Part shown: positions 20,801 to 27,988 of the stretch, in pieces
How the letters are laid out: each line of letters starts with the position of its first letter
Position numbering within the stretch: position 1 is the stretch's first letter
Source: Spirosoma rhododendri
GTDB taxonomy: Bacteria > Bacteroidota > Bacteroidia > Cytophagales > Spirosomataceae
Assembly: GCF_012849055.1 (NCBI RefSeq)
Contig: NZ_CP051677.1
Coordinates: forward strand, 5,595,001 to 5,659,000
Length of the DNA stretch: 64,000 nt
Direction of reading: 5' to 3'
Position numbers and translations under genes: made by a program
Notes under the pieces: generated by a model
The model's database searches: none
Seen by the model: the letters and a program-made list of their open reading frames with translations, nothing else
Told to the model about the DNA's origin: nothing

Positions 20801-21145
20801 AAAGATTCGTGGCTGCCATCGAATACCAACACGAGCGTGCCTATCTACGAAAGTGCGTCGAATTTCAGCACAAACACACAGGCGAACTCGTACTATGTTG
20901 AGAGTGGATCGTATGCCCGTCTGCAATACCTGACGCTGGGTTACACCTTCCCATCGCTGGTTCTGAACAAAGTTAACCTCAACCGCCTGCGCGTATACGT
21001 ATCGGCTACCAACCTGTTCACAATCACCAAATACTCAGGCCTGGATCCCGGCGTTGGCGGTACGGCTGATACCAGCTTTGGCGTCGACGTAGGTAACTAT
21101 CCCATCACTCGGGCCTATAACGTAGGTGTGAGCTTGGGCCTGTAA
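17846..21145 (+). CDS. SusC/RagA-family TonB-linked outer-membrane transporter
   Basis: 1099 aa, typical size. Signal peptide (residues 1-27, ending LHVSAQ), a carboxypeptidase-regulatory-like domain (about 30-110, VLKGTQTGTSTDAEGNYSLP), a TonB plug (about 115-225, with SNVEQQLQGRV-like and VRGFGSFGGNQPLYVVDGVP segments and the family signature TVLKDAASASIYGARAASGV), then a large beta barrel ending in an aromatic-rich strand. Together with the SusD lipoprotein it takes up an oligomeric nutrient using TonB energy. No glycoside hydrolase, sulfatase, peptidase or sigma/anti-sigma pair lies next to it, so the substrate is open. Confidence 0.96.
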   Translation: MRTSFYRLLQTTFVAAVMLLWSLHVSAQDRRLTGKITGPDGPVPGANVVLKGTQTGTSTDAEGNYSLPIRGTSPVIVISAIGFKTQELPVGNRTTADLLLAEDATALSEVVVTGYTTENRRDVTGAVATVAPAQLRVVPSTNVEQQLQGRVAGVTVITNGQPGTSSQVRVRGFGSFGGNQPLYVVDGVPTQNISFIPPDDIESTTVLKDAASASIYGARAASGVIVITTKRGQRRAQKLSVSYDGLYGVTDPGHGPKFLNPQEQADWAWQARKNDIYQGTYPTNDFNGIANGQYGTGSTPVLPDYLLVGTRSGLSASQVDLSTEASKYNINSTNGAIYNVIPANKQGTDWYKAITRVAPLTRHTLGFSGGTEYSRFYISLGMQNQQGIVLNNNYSRYTIRANTEFDLSKKIRIGENFQVAYIRNVGVLGSVGSQLGNGTNNNSSTATDENDVLTAFRVAPIIPVYNSFGGYAGTAAPGFNNPNNPVANRQALANNGNFNIYGFGNAYIEYDVIPNLTLRSSIGGNYYSGYSNSYGRVQYENSENNTTYTYNEGSSYGLSWTFTNTANYKQTFGKSDLSVLAGIESLNTGLGRFVGGSGINPFTTDPNYVTISTTTPGATRQTYSGNGLGNKFFSIFGQARYIYNEKYILTGVVRRDGSSQFAPSNRYGVFPAVSAAWRLSSEEFMKNIPWVSDLKIRGGYGIMGNSNYLSATNQYNLYASNAGNGYDISGTNNAVNAGFYRSQIGNPDAKWESSITSNIGLDGSFFNNKLEVVLDFWRKDTRDLLFQLSLPGVVGTRASAPYSNIASMRNQGIDLLVTNRGNIAGDLGYEVTLTGGFLQNQITSLAPGVPYFTAVGNSSQRLSTPVIRNEPGHPLSSFYGYKVIGLYNSKEEVANAPTTPDNSGAPGRFRYADTNGDGKIDDNDRTYLGSPIPKFTGSITLSLKYKGFDLNTNLYTSLGSQIFNYSRWYTNFYPSFTGAAVSARVKDSWLPSNTNTSVPIYESASNFSTNTQANSYYVESGSYARLQYLTLGYTFPSLVLNKVNLNRLRVYVSATNLFTITKYSGLDPGVGGTADTSFGVDVGNYPITRAYNVGVSLGL

Positions 21146-21152
21146 ACTGTCA

Positions 21153-21187
21153 GGCGGAGTATTGACATCGTACTCCGCCCACTTTTT
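21153..21187 (+). terminator. Hairpin with T run between susC and susD
   Basis: GGCGGAGTA pairs with TACTCCGCC, then CAC and five T. It looks like an intrinsic terminator inside the operon and may lower susD read-through or protect the susC 3' end. Confidence 0.65.
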
Positions 21188-21215
21188 GGTTTAACTTATC
21201 TAGTATAACAGACTT

Positions 21216-22955
21216 ATGAACTATTCATTTGTGAAAGGCTCGGTAGCCACAGCCATGCTGCTGAGCGTTACCTTTGCCTGTAACGACAAGTTTCTGAGCG
21301 TCCCGGCTACAGGTCAGCTGTCTAATACCCAGCTAACCTCAAAAGCCGGTGTTGAAGGCGTGCTCATTGCAGCTTACGCGCAGCTTAACGGCCGGGGTTA
21401 CACACAGACCGCCAGTTCTTACAACTGGATGCGGGGTAGTATCTCTGGGGGTGATGCAAATAAAGGATCAAACTCGGGAGACTTCAGTGCCATTACGCCT
21501 TACGAAACGTATCAGGTACTGCCAACCAGTAGTGAAGCGGGCGGAAAATGGAACGCCATGTATGAAGGTATCTCCCGTGCAAACGCCACGCTGCGGACGC
21601 TAGCCACCGCAGGCTCAGATGTGACGGACTCGGACAAGAAACGCATCTCGGGCGAAGCTCGGTTTCTGCGCGCTCACTACTACTTCGAATTGAAGCGGGC
21701 GTTTAACATGGTCCCCTATGTTGATGAAACAGTTGATTATGGTACAGGTATCGATAAAGTAGCGAATAACGTAGACATCTGGCCAAAGATCGAAGCCGAT
21801 TTTCAGTATGCCTACGACAATCTACCGGCCACACAGTCGGCAGTGGGTCGGGCGAATAAGTGGGCAGCTGCCTCATATCTGGCAAAGACATATATGTATC
21901 AGGCAAAATATTCGAACGCAAAAACGCTGTTCGACCTGATTATTGCCAGCGGTACGACGAGCGGTGGAACGAAGTATGCGCTGGTAGCTAACTACACGGA
22001 TATCTTCAACGCTGCGGCAGAAACAAACTCGGAGTCGGTATTTGCCATTCAGGCGGCTGCAAACACGGGGAGCTCCGACAACGCGAACCCGGATTTGGTA
22101 CTGAACTTTCCATACAACACGGGATCGAACGGTCCGGCCGGTTGCTGCGGTTTCTTCGCGCCCAGCTTCGAATTGGGTAACTCGTTCCGTACTGCCAATG
22201 GCCTGCCTTTGCTGGATGGTTCGTACAACTCCGGTTCTAATCAGCTGAAAACAGATCAGGGTATTGCATCGAGTGCAAGCTTCACTCCAGATGCCGGACC
22301 AGTTGATCCTCGTCTTGACTGGTCAATTGGCCGCCGGGGTATCCCCTACCTCGATTGGCAGAACCACCCCGGTCTCGACTGGATTCGTGATCAAAGCTTT
22401 GCTGGCCCTTATTCGCCTAAAAAGTTTGTCTTCTACAAATCGCAGGACAAAACGCTCACCGACGGTAGCTCGTGGACGGATGGTTACTCGGCTATCAATT
22501 ACCAGATCATTCGTTACGCCGACGTACTGCTGATGGCAGCTGAGGCCGAAATCGAAGTAGGTAGCTTGGCAACCGCTCAGACATACATCAACATGGTCCG
22601 GTCGCGCGCAGCTAACGCAACTTACTGGGTAAAAGCATACTCGGGTGGCAACGCAGCCAACTACGTAATCAACACGTATTCGACGGCGTTTGCCAGCAAA
22701 GATGCAGCCCGCACGGCTGTGCGCTTCGAGCGGAAGCTGGAACTGTCGGGCGAAGGACACCGTTTCTTCGACCTCGTCCGTTGGGGCGTAGCCGCTACAA
22801 CGCTGAATAACTTCCTGGCCTACGAAAGTCTGAAGCTACCAATTGCCTATGCAGGTGGTAAATTCACGTCGGGTAAAGATGAGTACATGCCGATTCCGCA
22901 ACAGCAGATCGACTATCAGGGTACCAGCGTGCTTAAGCAGAACCCCGGTTACTAA
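21216..22955 (+). CDS. SusD/RagB-family outer-membrane nutrient-binding lipoprotein
   Basis: 579 aa. Lipoprotein signal with the lipidated Cys at residue 22 (SVTFAC) and the SusD TPR-like helical fold: KAGVEGVLIAAYAQLNG, YEGISRANATLRTL, GEARFLRAHYYFELKRAFN and the C-terminal RYADVLLMAAEAEIE and RFERKLELSGEGHRFFDLVRW motifs. It forms the lid over the SusC barrel. Located 70 bases after susC across an intergenic hairpin, and closed by a strong terminator. Confidence 0.96.
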   Translation: MNYSFVKGSVATAMLLSVTFACNDKFLSVPATGQLSNTQLTSKAGVEGVLIAAYAQLNGRGYTQTASSYNWMRGSISGGDANKGSNSGDFSAITPYETYQVLPTSSEAGGKWNAMYEGISRANATLRTLATAGSDVTDSDKKRISGEARFLRAHYYFELKRAFNMVPYVDETVDYGTGIDKVANNVDIWPKIEADFQYAYDNLPATQSAVGRANKWAAASYLAKTYMYQAKYSNAKTLFDLIIASGTTSGGTKYALVANYTDIFNAAAETNSESVFAIQAAANTGSSDNANPDLVLNFPYNTGSNGPAGCCGFFAPSFELGNSFRTANGLPLLDGSYNSGSNQLKTDQGIASSASFTPDAGPVDPRLDWSIGRRGIPYLDWQNHPGLDWIRDQSFAGPYSPKKFVFYKSQDKTLTDGSSWTDGYSAINYQIIRYADVLLMAAEAEIEVGSLATAQTYINMVRSRAANATYWVKAYSGGNAANYVINTYSTAFASKDAARTAVRFERKLELSGEGHRFFDLVRWGVAATTLNNFLAYESLKLPIAYAGGKFTSGKDEYMPIPQQQIDYQGTSVLKQNPGY

Positions 22956-22975
22956 GCCGACTTCTAGCGCTGTAT

Positions 22976-23021
22976 AAAATAAATCGCCCCGGTGCATGAC
23001 TGCGCCGGGGCGATTTATTTT
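22976..23021 (+). terminator. Strong terminator after susD
   Basis: Stem AAAATAAATCGCCCCGG against CCGGGGCGATTTATTTT with a short loop; A-rich and T-rich flanks make it work on either strand. Confidence 0.85.
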
Positions 23022-23074
23022 ACGAACAATCGACGCGACCGCTCGTTTTACCATCAACTAAATCAAGTAGCGTC

Positions 23075-23257
23075 ATGAGTAAGGGAGCCCCACAGCCAAC
23101 CGTCCGCGACACAGCCGACGAAACCAAAAAATACGAACTGAACACCAATCTGCCCGACGAGAAGCAAGGAAAGACATCGCGCGGCAAGCATAAGAGCAAG
23201 CAAAGCACCGAAGACGAGCACGACGCAACGGGTTCGGTCGAAAAAGAAGACGAGTAA
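23075..23257 (+). CDS. Small hydrophilic hypothetical protein
   Basis: 60 aa, strongly charged (K, E, D, T rich), with no hydrophobic segment and probably disordered. It is chosen over the overlapping minus-strand frames because those are Cys/Leu-rich shadows and because a terminator follows its stop. Conserved short proteins of this kind occur in the group but I cannot name a function. Confidence 0.55.
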   Translation: MSKGAPQPTVRDTADETKKYELNTNLPDEKQGKTSRGKHKSKQSTEDEHDATGSVEKEDE

Positions 23258-23300
23258 ACAGGCACCGGCCGTATAGGTGCAGTAATTTTTGCACAAAATG

Positions 23301-23332
23301 AAAAGGCTCACTGACGCGTCAGTGAGCCTTTT
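23301..23332. terminator. Bidirectional terminator (perfect palindrome)
   Basis: AAAAGGCTCACTGACG followed directly by its complement, ending in TTTT. It separates the small plus-strand gene from the convergent lipoprotein gene and can serve both. Confidence 0.85.
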
Positions 23333-23384
23333 AAACGTTTATAGCGTTGTCGGTAAAAATACCGGCAGTTGTGCCTTAGTACGA

Positions 23385-23600
23385 TTACTTAGCGCTATCA
23401 GCCGACATCATCGTCGAAGCCGAATCCGTAGCCATCGTCGAAGCCGAGTCGCCCATCATGGTCGAAGCAGAATCGCTCGACATCGTCGAGGTTTCGCCCG
23501 TGGTGGTAGTTTCGGTCGATTCGGTCTTTTTCGAGCTGCACGAGGTGGCAAGGGCGATCATGGCCATGAAAAAGAAGGCAGATTTCGTGATTGCTTTCAT
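23385..23600 (-). CDS. Small repeat-bearing lipoprotein
   Basis: 71 aa. N-terminal lipoprotein signal with Cys21 in the lipobox LATSC. The mature part is Ser/Thr/Asp/Met-rich with three near-identical DSASTM units spaced eight residues apart and a Thr run before them. No known domain; probably an unstructured outer-membrane tether. It lies between the small hydrophilic gene and the ECF sigma factor, reading divergently from the sigma gene. Confidence 0.75.
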   Translation of the reverse strand: MKAITKSAFFFMAMIALATSCSSKKTESTETTTTGETSTMSSDSASTMMGDSASTMATDSASTMMSADSAK

Positions 23601-23730
23601 AGTTTTAGCGGAGTATTTTTTTAGGTGAAAGAAAAATCAATGTCGCTGTTAATACCCGCAAGCCTGAAAGGTAACCCACAATTTTTCATCTTTTTTTTGG
23701 GTTACGTTTTTAGCGCCCCGGTATTAATCA

Positions 23731-24309
23731 ATGAGCAACGTAATGAAGGAAAGTAGACGCACGAACCTGACTGACGCGGAGTTGCTGATGGGGCTGTCCA
23801 ACGGATCGGACTCAGCCCTGCAACAGCTTTATCGGCAGTACTTCCCGATGGTGCTTCACTTCGTCACCAGCAATAGCGGCAGCGAAGACGACGCCAAGGA
23901 TATTTATCAGGAAGCGCTGATTGTCATGTACGAGAAGGTAAGAACCGGGTCGCTTGATTTGCAGTGTCAGTTGAAGACGTACCTCTACTCAGTAGGTCGG
24001 CGGCTATGGCTGAAGCAGCTCGCGCAGCGCGGACGCTACGTGGTCAGAGACACCGATCAGCCAGTGCCGATTGACGACGACATGACCGATCATGAAGAGC
24101 GCGACCGGCAGTTTGAACTGATGGGCGAATCACTCGACCGACTGGGTGAACCCTGCCGAACGCTGCTCGAAGATTTTTACATACGGCATATGAGTATGCA
24201 GGCCATCACCGAAAAGTTTGGCTATACCAATGCCGACAATGCCAAGACGCAGAAGTATAAGTGCCTGATGCGCCTGAAGCGATTGTTTTTTGCCGAGTAC
24301 AAACAGTAA
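23731..24309 (+). CDS. ECF-type RNA polymerase sigma factor
   Basis: 192 aa. Region 2 (about 22-95) includes YRQYFPMVLHFV, EDDAKDIYQEALIVMYEKV and KTYLYSVGRRLW; region 4 (about 130-185) includes CRTLLEDFYIRHMSMQAITEKFG, with an unusual NADNAKTQKYKCLMRLKR helix typical of Bacteroidota ECF factors. No FecR-like anti-sigma follows. Instead the next gene encodes a membrane-anchored trypsin-like protease, so the pair is a candidate signalling unit. An inverted repeat lies between them. Confidence 0.9.
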   Translation: MSNVMKESRRTNLTDAELLMGLSNGSDSALQQLYRQYFPMVLHFVTSNSGSEDDAKDIYQEALIVMYEKVRTGSLDLQCQLKTYLYSVGRRLWLKQLAQRGRYVVRDTDQPVPIDDDMTDHEERDRQFELMGESLDRLGEPCRTLLEDFYIRHMSMQAITEKFGYTNADNAKTQKYKCLMRLKRLFFAEYKQ

Positions 24310-24312
24310 AGA

Positions 24313-24416
24313 AGTTGTAAAGTCGTAGAGTTACAGAGTTGAATAGTTGCCATCCGGTGTCAGCCAGAACGCGCCAGCAACTCTACAACTATTCAACTTT
24401 ATAACTATCCAACTTT
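24313..24416. repeat. Intergenic inverted repeat built from AGTTG-type units
   Basis: A left block of short units (AGTTGTAAAG, AGAGTTAC, AGTTGAATAGTTG) and a right block of the complement flank about 36 bases. The core arms AGTTGAATAGTTG (24337-24349) and CAACTATTCAACT (24386-24398) are exact complements. It sits between the sigma and protease genes. Confidence 0.75.
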
Positions 24417-24451
24417 AAGACCACAACCATTCCGTTTAACAACGTACGACT

Positions 24452-25465
24452 ATGAACGAAGAGCAGGAACTAGAAAACGCCCTCCGCGCCTACGGCGATC
24501 GGGTCAGGCTACGCCGTAAATTGGCGACTGTACATGCTTCGATTGATATGGATGAGATGCGTCAGCAGGCCGAAACCTTCCGTGAGGAGTCGACGCCCTT
24601 TCGTTCGCTGTGGCAGACCTACCGTACCACATTGGCAGTGGCGGCTTCGGTGGCTGTTATCACCACGTTTACGTCTATTTTCATCTATCGTTCTTATCAG
24701 AACAGCCATCAGCAGCAACAGCAGCAGTATAGTCAGTTGAGCAAAGAAATTCAGGCGGTAAAATCGTCGCAGCGACGAATCCTGAATGATCTCGACGGGC
24801 GGGGTCAGGCGCTGAATGCAGCTGTCGCGTCGGCGCAGGTGGCGGGTACCGGGTTCATGCTTACGCCCGACGGCTACCTCGTAACCAGCAACCACACGGT
24901 GCGCGATGCCGACTCGGTTTACGTGCAGAGTCAACAGGGGTCGGTATACAAAGCGCGAGTGGTTTACAACGATCAGCCCCACGACCTGGCAATCCTGCAA
25001 CTGTGCGATGATTCATCATTCCGGCCTTCGACTGCGGTTATTCCCTACGGTATCGATTCGCACCCATCAGATCTGGGCGAACGCGTATTTACGCTCGGCT
25101 ACCCGCGCGATGAGATCGTGTACGGAGAAGGATATCTAAGTTCATCGACTGGCTACCAGGGCGATTCAACAGCGTATCAGGTAGCGATCGGTGTTAACCC
25201 CGGTAACTCGGGCGGGCCGCTGCTCAATGAAAAAGGTAACCTGATCGGCATCATTAGCGGCAAGCAAACAACCGCGGAAGGCGTCAGCTTCGCCGTAAAA
25301 ACTGACTACCTGCTTCAGACCATCAACAGCATCCCCGGCGATTCGCTTAAAGGCCAGCCGCTACGGTTGAATCGCAAGAATGCACTGACGACGCTGACCC
25401 GCAAGCAGCAGATCAAACGAATGATGGCCTGCGTGTATCAGGTCAGTGTATTCAAGCACCGCTAG
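24452..25465 (+). CDS. Membrane-anchored trypsin-like serine protease paired with the ECF sigma factor
   Basis: 337 aa. A charged N-terminal cytoplasmic part (1-58), one transmembrane helix (about 59-79), a Gln-rich coiled linker (82-115) and a chymotrypsin-fold protease domain. The catalytic triad reads H148 (TSNHTV), D178 (PHDLAIL) and S253 (GNSGGPL). It is related to HtrA/S1C proteases but has no PDZ domain. Topology puts the protease in the periplasm and the N-terminus in the cytosol, the arrangement of anti-sigma factors. The sigma gene lies directly upstream, which suggests that this protein holds or senses for it; that is inference. The cytosolic part has no recognisable ZAS motif. Confidence 0.85.
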   Translation: MNEEQELENALRAYGDRVRLRRKLATVHASIDMDEMRQQAETFREESTPFRSLWQTYRTTLAVAASVAVITTFTSIFIYRSYQNSHQQQQQQYSQLSKEIQAVKSSQRRILNDLDGRGQALNAAVASAQVAGTGFMLTPDGYLVTSNHTVRDADSVYVQSQQGSVYKARVVYNDQPHDLAILQLCDDSSFRPSTAVIPYGIDSHPSDLGERVFTLGYPRDEIVYGEGYLSSSTGYQGDSTAYQVAIGVNPGNSGGPLLNEKGNLIGIISGKQTTAEGVSFAVKTDYLLQTINSIPGDSLKGQPLRLNRKNALTTLTRKQQIKRMMACVYQVSVFKHR

Positions 25466-25533
25466 GCCACACGCTAGCAAACAATTCCGTTGTCCGGTGG
25501 TTTTAACAGTACTACCATTGAACTGACAACGAG

Positions 25534-25881
25534 ATGAAAAAAATAATGATGCTGGCGTTTTCGCTGGCGCTCACGGTAGCCGCAACTTCGGCACAGGACA
25601 CCAAACAGAACGCGAAAGAAACGGCTAAGCAAGCTGGTCGTACGGCCGATGCTGCCATGGACAAAGCGGGCCGGGAAACGAAGAAAGCCGGTCGTGCCGT
25701 AGCAGACGAAGCCAAAGAATCGGCAAAAGCCGCTAAACGCGGTGCGAAGAGTGTTGGCAATAAAATGTCTAACGCTGCGTCGAACACGAAGGAAGACGTA
25801 AAAGACGGTACAAATAAAGCCCTCAACAAAGCTGATCGTAGCATGAAGAAGGCTGAGCGCAAACTCGACAACTCGCGATAG
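25534..25881 (+). CDS. Secreted Ala/Lys-rich amphipathic-helix protein
   Basis: 115 aa. Signal peptide (about 1-20, ending TSAQ). The mature part is a string of Ala-, Lys-, Glu- and Asp-rich helices with 11-residue-like periodicity (KETAKQAGRTADAAMDKAGR, then DEAKESAKAAKRG), a composition shared by LEA-like and apolipoprotein-like stress proteins. No catalytic residues. The gene follows the protease gene by about 70 bases and is closed by a terminator. Function unknown; a periplasmic desiccation or envelope-stress protein fits. Confidence 0.75.
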   Translation: MKKIMMLAFSLALTVAATSAQDTKQNAKETAKQAGRTADAAMDKAGRETKKAGRAVADEAKESAKAAKRGAKSVGNKMSNAASNTKEDVKDGTNKALNKADRSMKKAERKLDNSR

Positions 25882-25905
25882 TAGACAGCGATGCGCAGGT
25901 AAATG

Positions 25906-25937
25906 GAAGCCACCCTCTCCGGACGGTGGCTTCTTTT
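25906..25937 (+). terminator. Intrinsic terminator after the Ala/Lys-rich protein gene
   Basis: GAAGCCACC pairs with GGTGGCTTC across a 10-base loop, followed by TTTT. Confidence 0.85.
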
Positions 25938-25995
25938 CGTATCGGGCCTTCCCGTAAAAACCAGTTTGCGGCTGGACTCCCTCACCAATACTCAG

Positions 25996-26003
25996 TACTT
26001 TTG
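25996..26003 (+). promoter_or_regulatory. -7 promoter box of moaD
   Basis: TACTTTTG matches TAnnTTTG and ends only four bases before the moaD ATG at 26008, so transcription would start at or next to the start codon (leaderless mRNA). A TTTG lies at 25965-25968 but its 27-base spacing is longer than usual. Confidence 0.45.
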
Positions 26004-26007
26004 GCTA

Positions 26008-26256
26008 ATGAACTTCCCAATTTCTGTTCTTCTATTTGGCATCACCCGCGACCTGACCGGGCAGTCTTCCCTGTCTTTACCTTTGGCTGAAGGCGCTCAG
26101 GTCAGTGATCTGCTACAGGTACTGACTGACCAATTCCCCGATCTGGGGCGGATACGGTCGTTGATGGTAGCGGTCAATGGTGAATACGCGGAGCCAAATC
26201 AGGTGTTGTCGGTAACCGATGAGGTAGCACTCATCCCACCAGTTAGTGGCGGTTAG
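26008..26256 (+). CDS. moaD: Molybdopterin synthase small subunit MoaD
   Basis: 82 aa with the ubiquitin-like fold and the essential C-terminal GG (PPVSGG), which carries the thiocarboxylate sulfur. The start at 26008 (MNFPISVLLFG) is chosen over a longer open frame because it matches the family and sits just after a promoter box. With MoaE it converts precursor Z to molybdopterin. moaE follows after 41 bases. The other moa genes are not in the window. Confidence 0.93.
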   Translation: MNFPISVLLFGITRDLTGQSSLSLPLAEGAQVSDLLQVLTDQFPDLGRIRSLMVAVNGEYAEPNQVLSVTDEVALIPPVSGG

Positions 26257-26297
26257 TCGTCAGACAGCCCATCTATCAATGCCATTCCCTTTCCATT

Positions 26298-26708
26298 ATG
26301 ATTAGTATTACCAGCGACCCCATCGATATTTCGTCGGCTCTCACCCTATTGCAATCCGATCAGGCCGGTGCCGTCGATTTCTTCCTGGGTCTGGTGCGCG
26401 ACAACACCCAACAGCGCCCCGTTGACCACCTCGAATACGAAGCCTACGACCGCATGGCAATCAGCGAAATGCAGAAGATCGTCGATCAGGCACACGAGCG
26501 CTGGACAATTCTGGAGTGCGTCGTTGTTCACCGTAAGGGGCTGCTACGTGTGGGCGAAATTGCCGTCCTGATTGGCGTATCGACTCCCCACCGTGCCGAC
26601 GCATTCGATGCCTGCCGCTACATCATCGACACCATCAAGCAGACAGTACCTATCTGGAAAAAAGAAGTGTTTACCGACGGGGAATCGTGGGTCAACGCCC
26701 ACCCCTGA
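26298..26708 (+). CDS. moaE: Molybdopterin synthase catalytic subunit MoaE
   Basis: 136 aa, normal length. Family signatures are AGAVDFFLGLVRDN, LEYEAYDRMA, VVVHRKGLLRVGE and the HRADAFDACRYIIDTIKQ-TVPIWKKE block holding the catalytic lysines. It pairs with MoaD upstream. The 3' end faces the convergent endonuclease-like gene 10 bases away, with no obvious terminator. Confidence 0.95.
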   Translation: MISITSDPIDISSALTLLQSDQAGAVDFFLGLVRDNTQQRPVDHLEYEAYDRMAISEMQKIVDQAHERWTILECVVVHRKGLLRVGEIAVLIGVSTPHRADAFDACRYIIDTIKQTVPIWKKEVFTDGESWVNAHP

Positions 26709-26718
26709 CGCTAGCCGG

Positions 26719-27840
26719 TCATTTGCCTGCGCCGAGCGCGTATGTTCCTGCTAATGGATAGTGGTCGGAGTACCGGACGGTATTGATCGTCTGCAAATTC
26801 AGCGCGGGTAGCCGGGGGTCATGAAACTGATTGTCGATGCGGATGTAGCCCGGCAGTCGGTTGTAACTGAACCCAAACCCGTGGCCTGCATCTTCAAAAC
26901 TACTGGCTAGCGTCCGGCGCATTCGTTCGTAAACGACGCTGTACGGCGTATCGTTGAAATCACCCGCGACGAGCACCGGAAATTCACTTTCCCGAATATG
27001 CCGCTCAACGTGCCGCACCTGCCACTGTCGCTCAATAAAACCCATGCGCAGGGCACTCAACACGCCATGCGTTTCGTGTTTCACGCCGGTCATCTCCTGC
27101 TGCTTCAGCACTTTACCCACCCGAATTCCCATTGAGTGCAGGTGTACATTGATAACCCGGATCGTGTCGTTGCCGATCTTGATGTTGGCCCAGAGAATCC
27201 CGTTGTTCGTACCAAACGCTTCGCGGTCGGAATGAATGATGGGGTACTTGGAAAAAATAGCCATCGCCGGGTTGCCATAGTCCTTATCCAGCTCGCCGGG
27301 ATTCAGCACGACGGAGTACTTATAACCCGCATCCTGCATTCGCTGATACACGTTGTAGGCCGGTATAGGTTTGGCGTTGGTAAATTCCTGGAAGCATTTG
27401 ATCGGCGCATCATACCCCACAACGTAATCGACAGCGGCCTTGACTTCCGGAATCAATCTGGTCCGATCCACCTGATTGTTGACAAAAAACGACTGAACGT
27501 TGTAACTAAATAACGTTACCGATGAAGCCGAAGCCGGCTCTGCCGAATGCCAGGAGAACGTACGTCGGCCGAACAATACCACCCCCAGCAGCACGACGAC
27601 CACCGGTAGCCAGGTTCGCCAGGGGCGTGTGAAGGCCCAGACTATACCTACGATCAGGTTCATCAGCCAGACCACCGGAATCGAAATCATAAGCATCCCG
27701 GCCAGCCAATGCTCAATACTGAGCGTATACAGCAACCAGTACGCCAGTAATGTATAGAGTGCCAGCACAATAGTGATGGACCAGAATATGGATCGAAAGA
27801 AAAACGAGATGAGCTGTCCAGCCTGCGTACGTAATGACAT
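26719..27840 (-). CDS. Membrane-anchored endonuclease/exonuclease/phosphatase (EEP) family protein
   Basis: 373 aa. Three N-terminal transmembrane helices (about 14-38, 46-69 and 77-91) and a periplasmic EEP domain: FSYNVQSF (N114), a Glu in CFQEFTN, NVHLHSMGI, VLVAGDFNDTP and SDHYPLAG, the full metal and catalytic set of the DNase I/sphingomyelinase fold. The substrate may be a phosphodiester, phospholipid or nucleic acid. The combination of three helices and an EEP domain is common in Bacteroidota but has no assigned role. It is divergent from the rimP operon. Confidence 0.88.
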   Translation of the reverse strand: MSLRTQAGQLISFFFRSIFWSITIVLALYTLLAYWLLYTLSIEHWLAGMLMISIPVVWLMNLIVGIVWAFTRPWRTWLPVVVVLLGVVLFGRRTFSWHSAEPASASSVTLFSYNVQSFFVNNQVDRTRLIPEVKAAVDYVVGYDAPIKCFQEFTNAKPIPAYNVYQRMQDAGYKYSVVLNPGELDKDYGNPAMAIFSKYPIIHSDREAFGTNNGILWANIKIGNDTIRVINVHLHSMGIRVGKVLKQQEMTGVKHETHGVLSALRMGFIERQWQVRHVERHIRESEFPVLVAGDFNDTPYSVVYERMRRTLASSFEDAGHGFGFSYNRLPGYIRIDNQFHDPRLPALNLQTINTVRYSDHYPLAGTYALGAGK

Positions 27841-27931
27841 AAAATAAGCACGACAATCAGCGTGCCGTTTCGTATGAACGCCAAAAATAGGGTTTACCAG
27901 CTACACGACCGCTTTCCGACGGGCCGCACCG

Positions 27932-27963
27932 TTTGCAAATCGCGGAAAAGTGCGTTACCTTTG
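27932..27963 (+). promoter_or_regulatory. Promoter of the rimP-nusA-infB operon
   Basis: TTTG (27932-27935), a 20-base spacer and TACCTTTG (27956-27963) match the Bacteroidota -33/-7 consensus very well. Transcription should start near 27968. Confidence 0.75.
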
Positions 27964-27988
27964 CCACGCAAATACCGTATGGCAATGC

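Noticed and set aside
25903..26007. Upstream extension of the moaD frame
   Set aside because: The added 35 residues are encoded over the preceding terminator and the promoter box; MoaD normally starts at MNFPISVLLFG.
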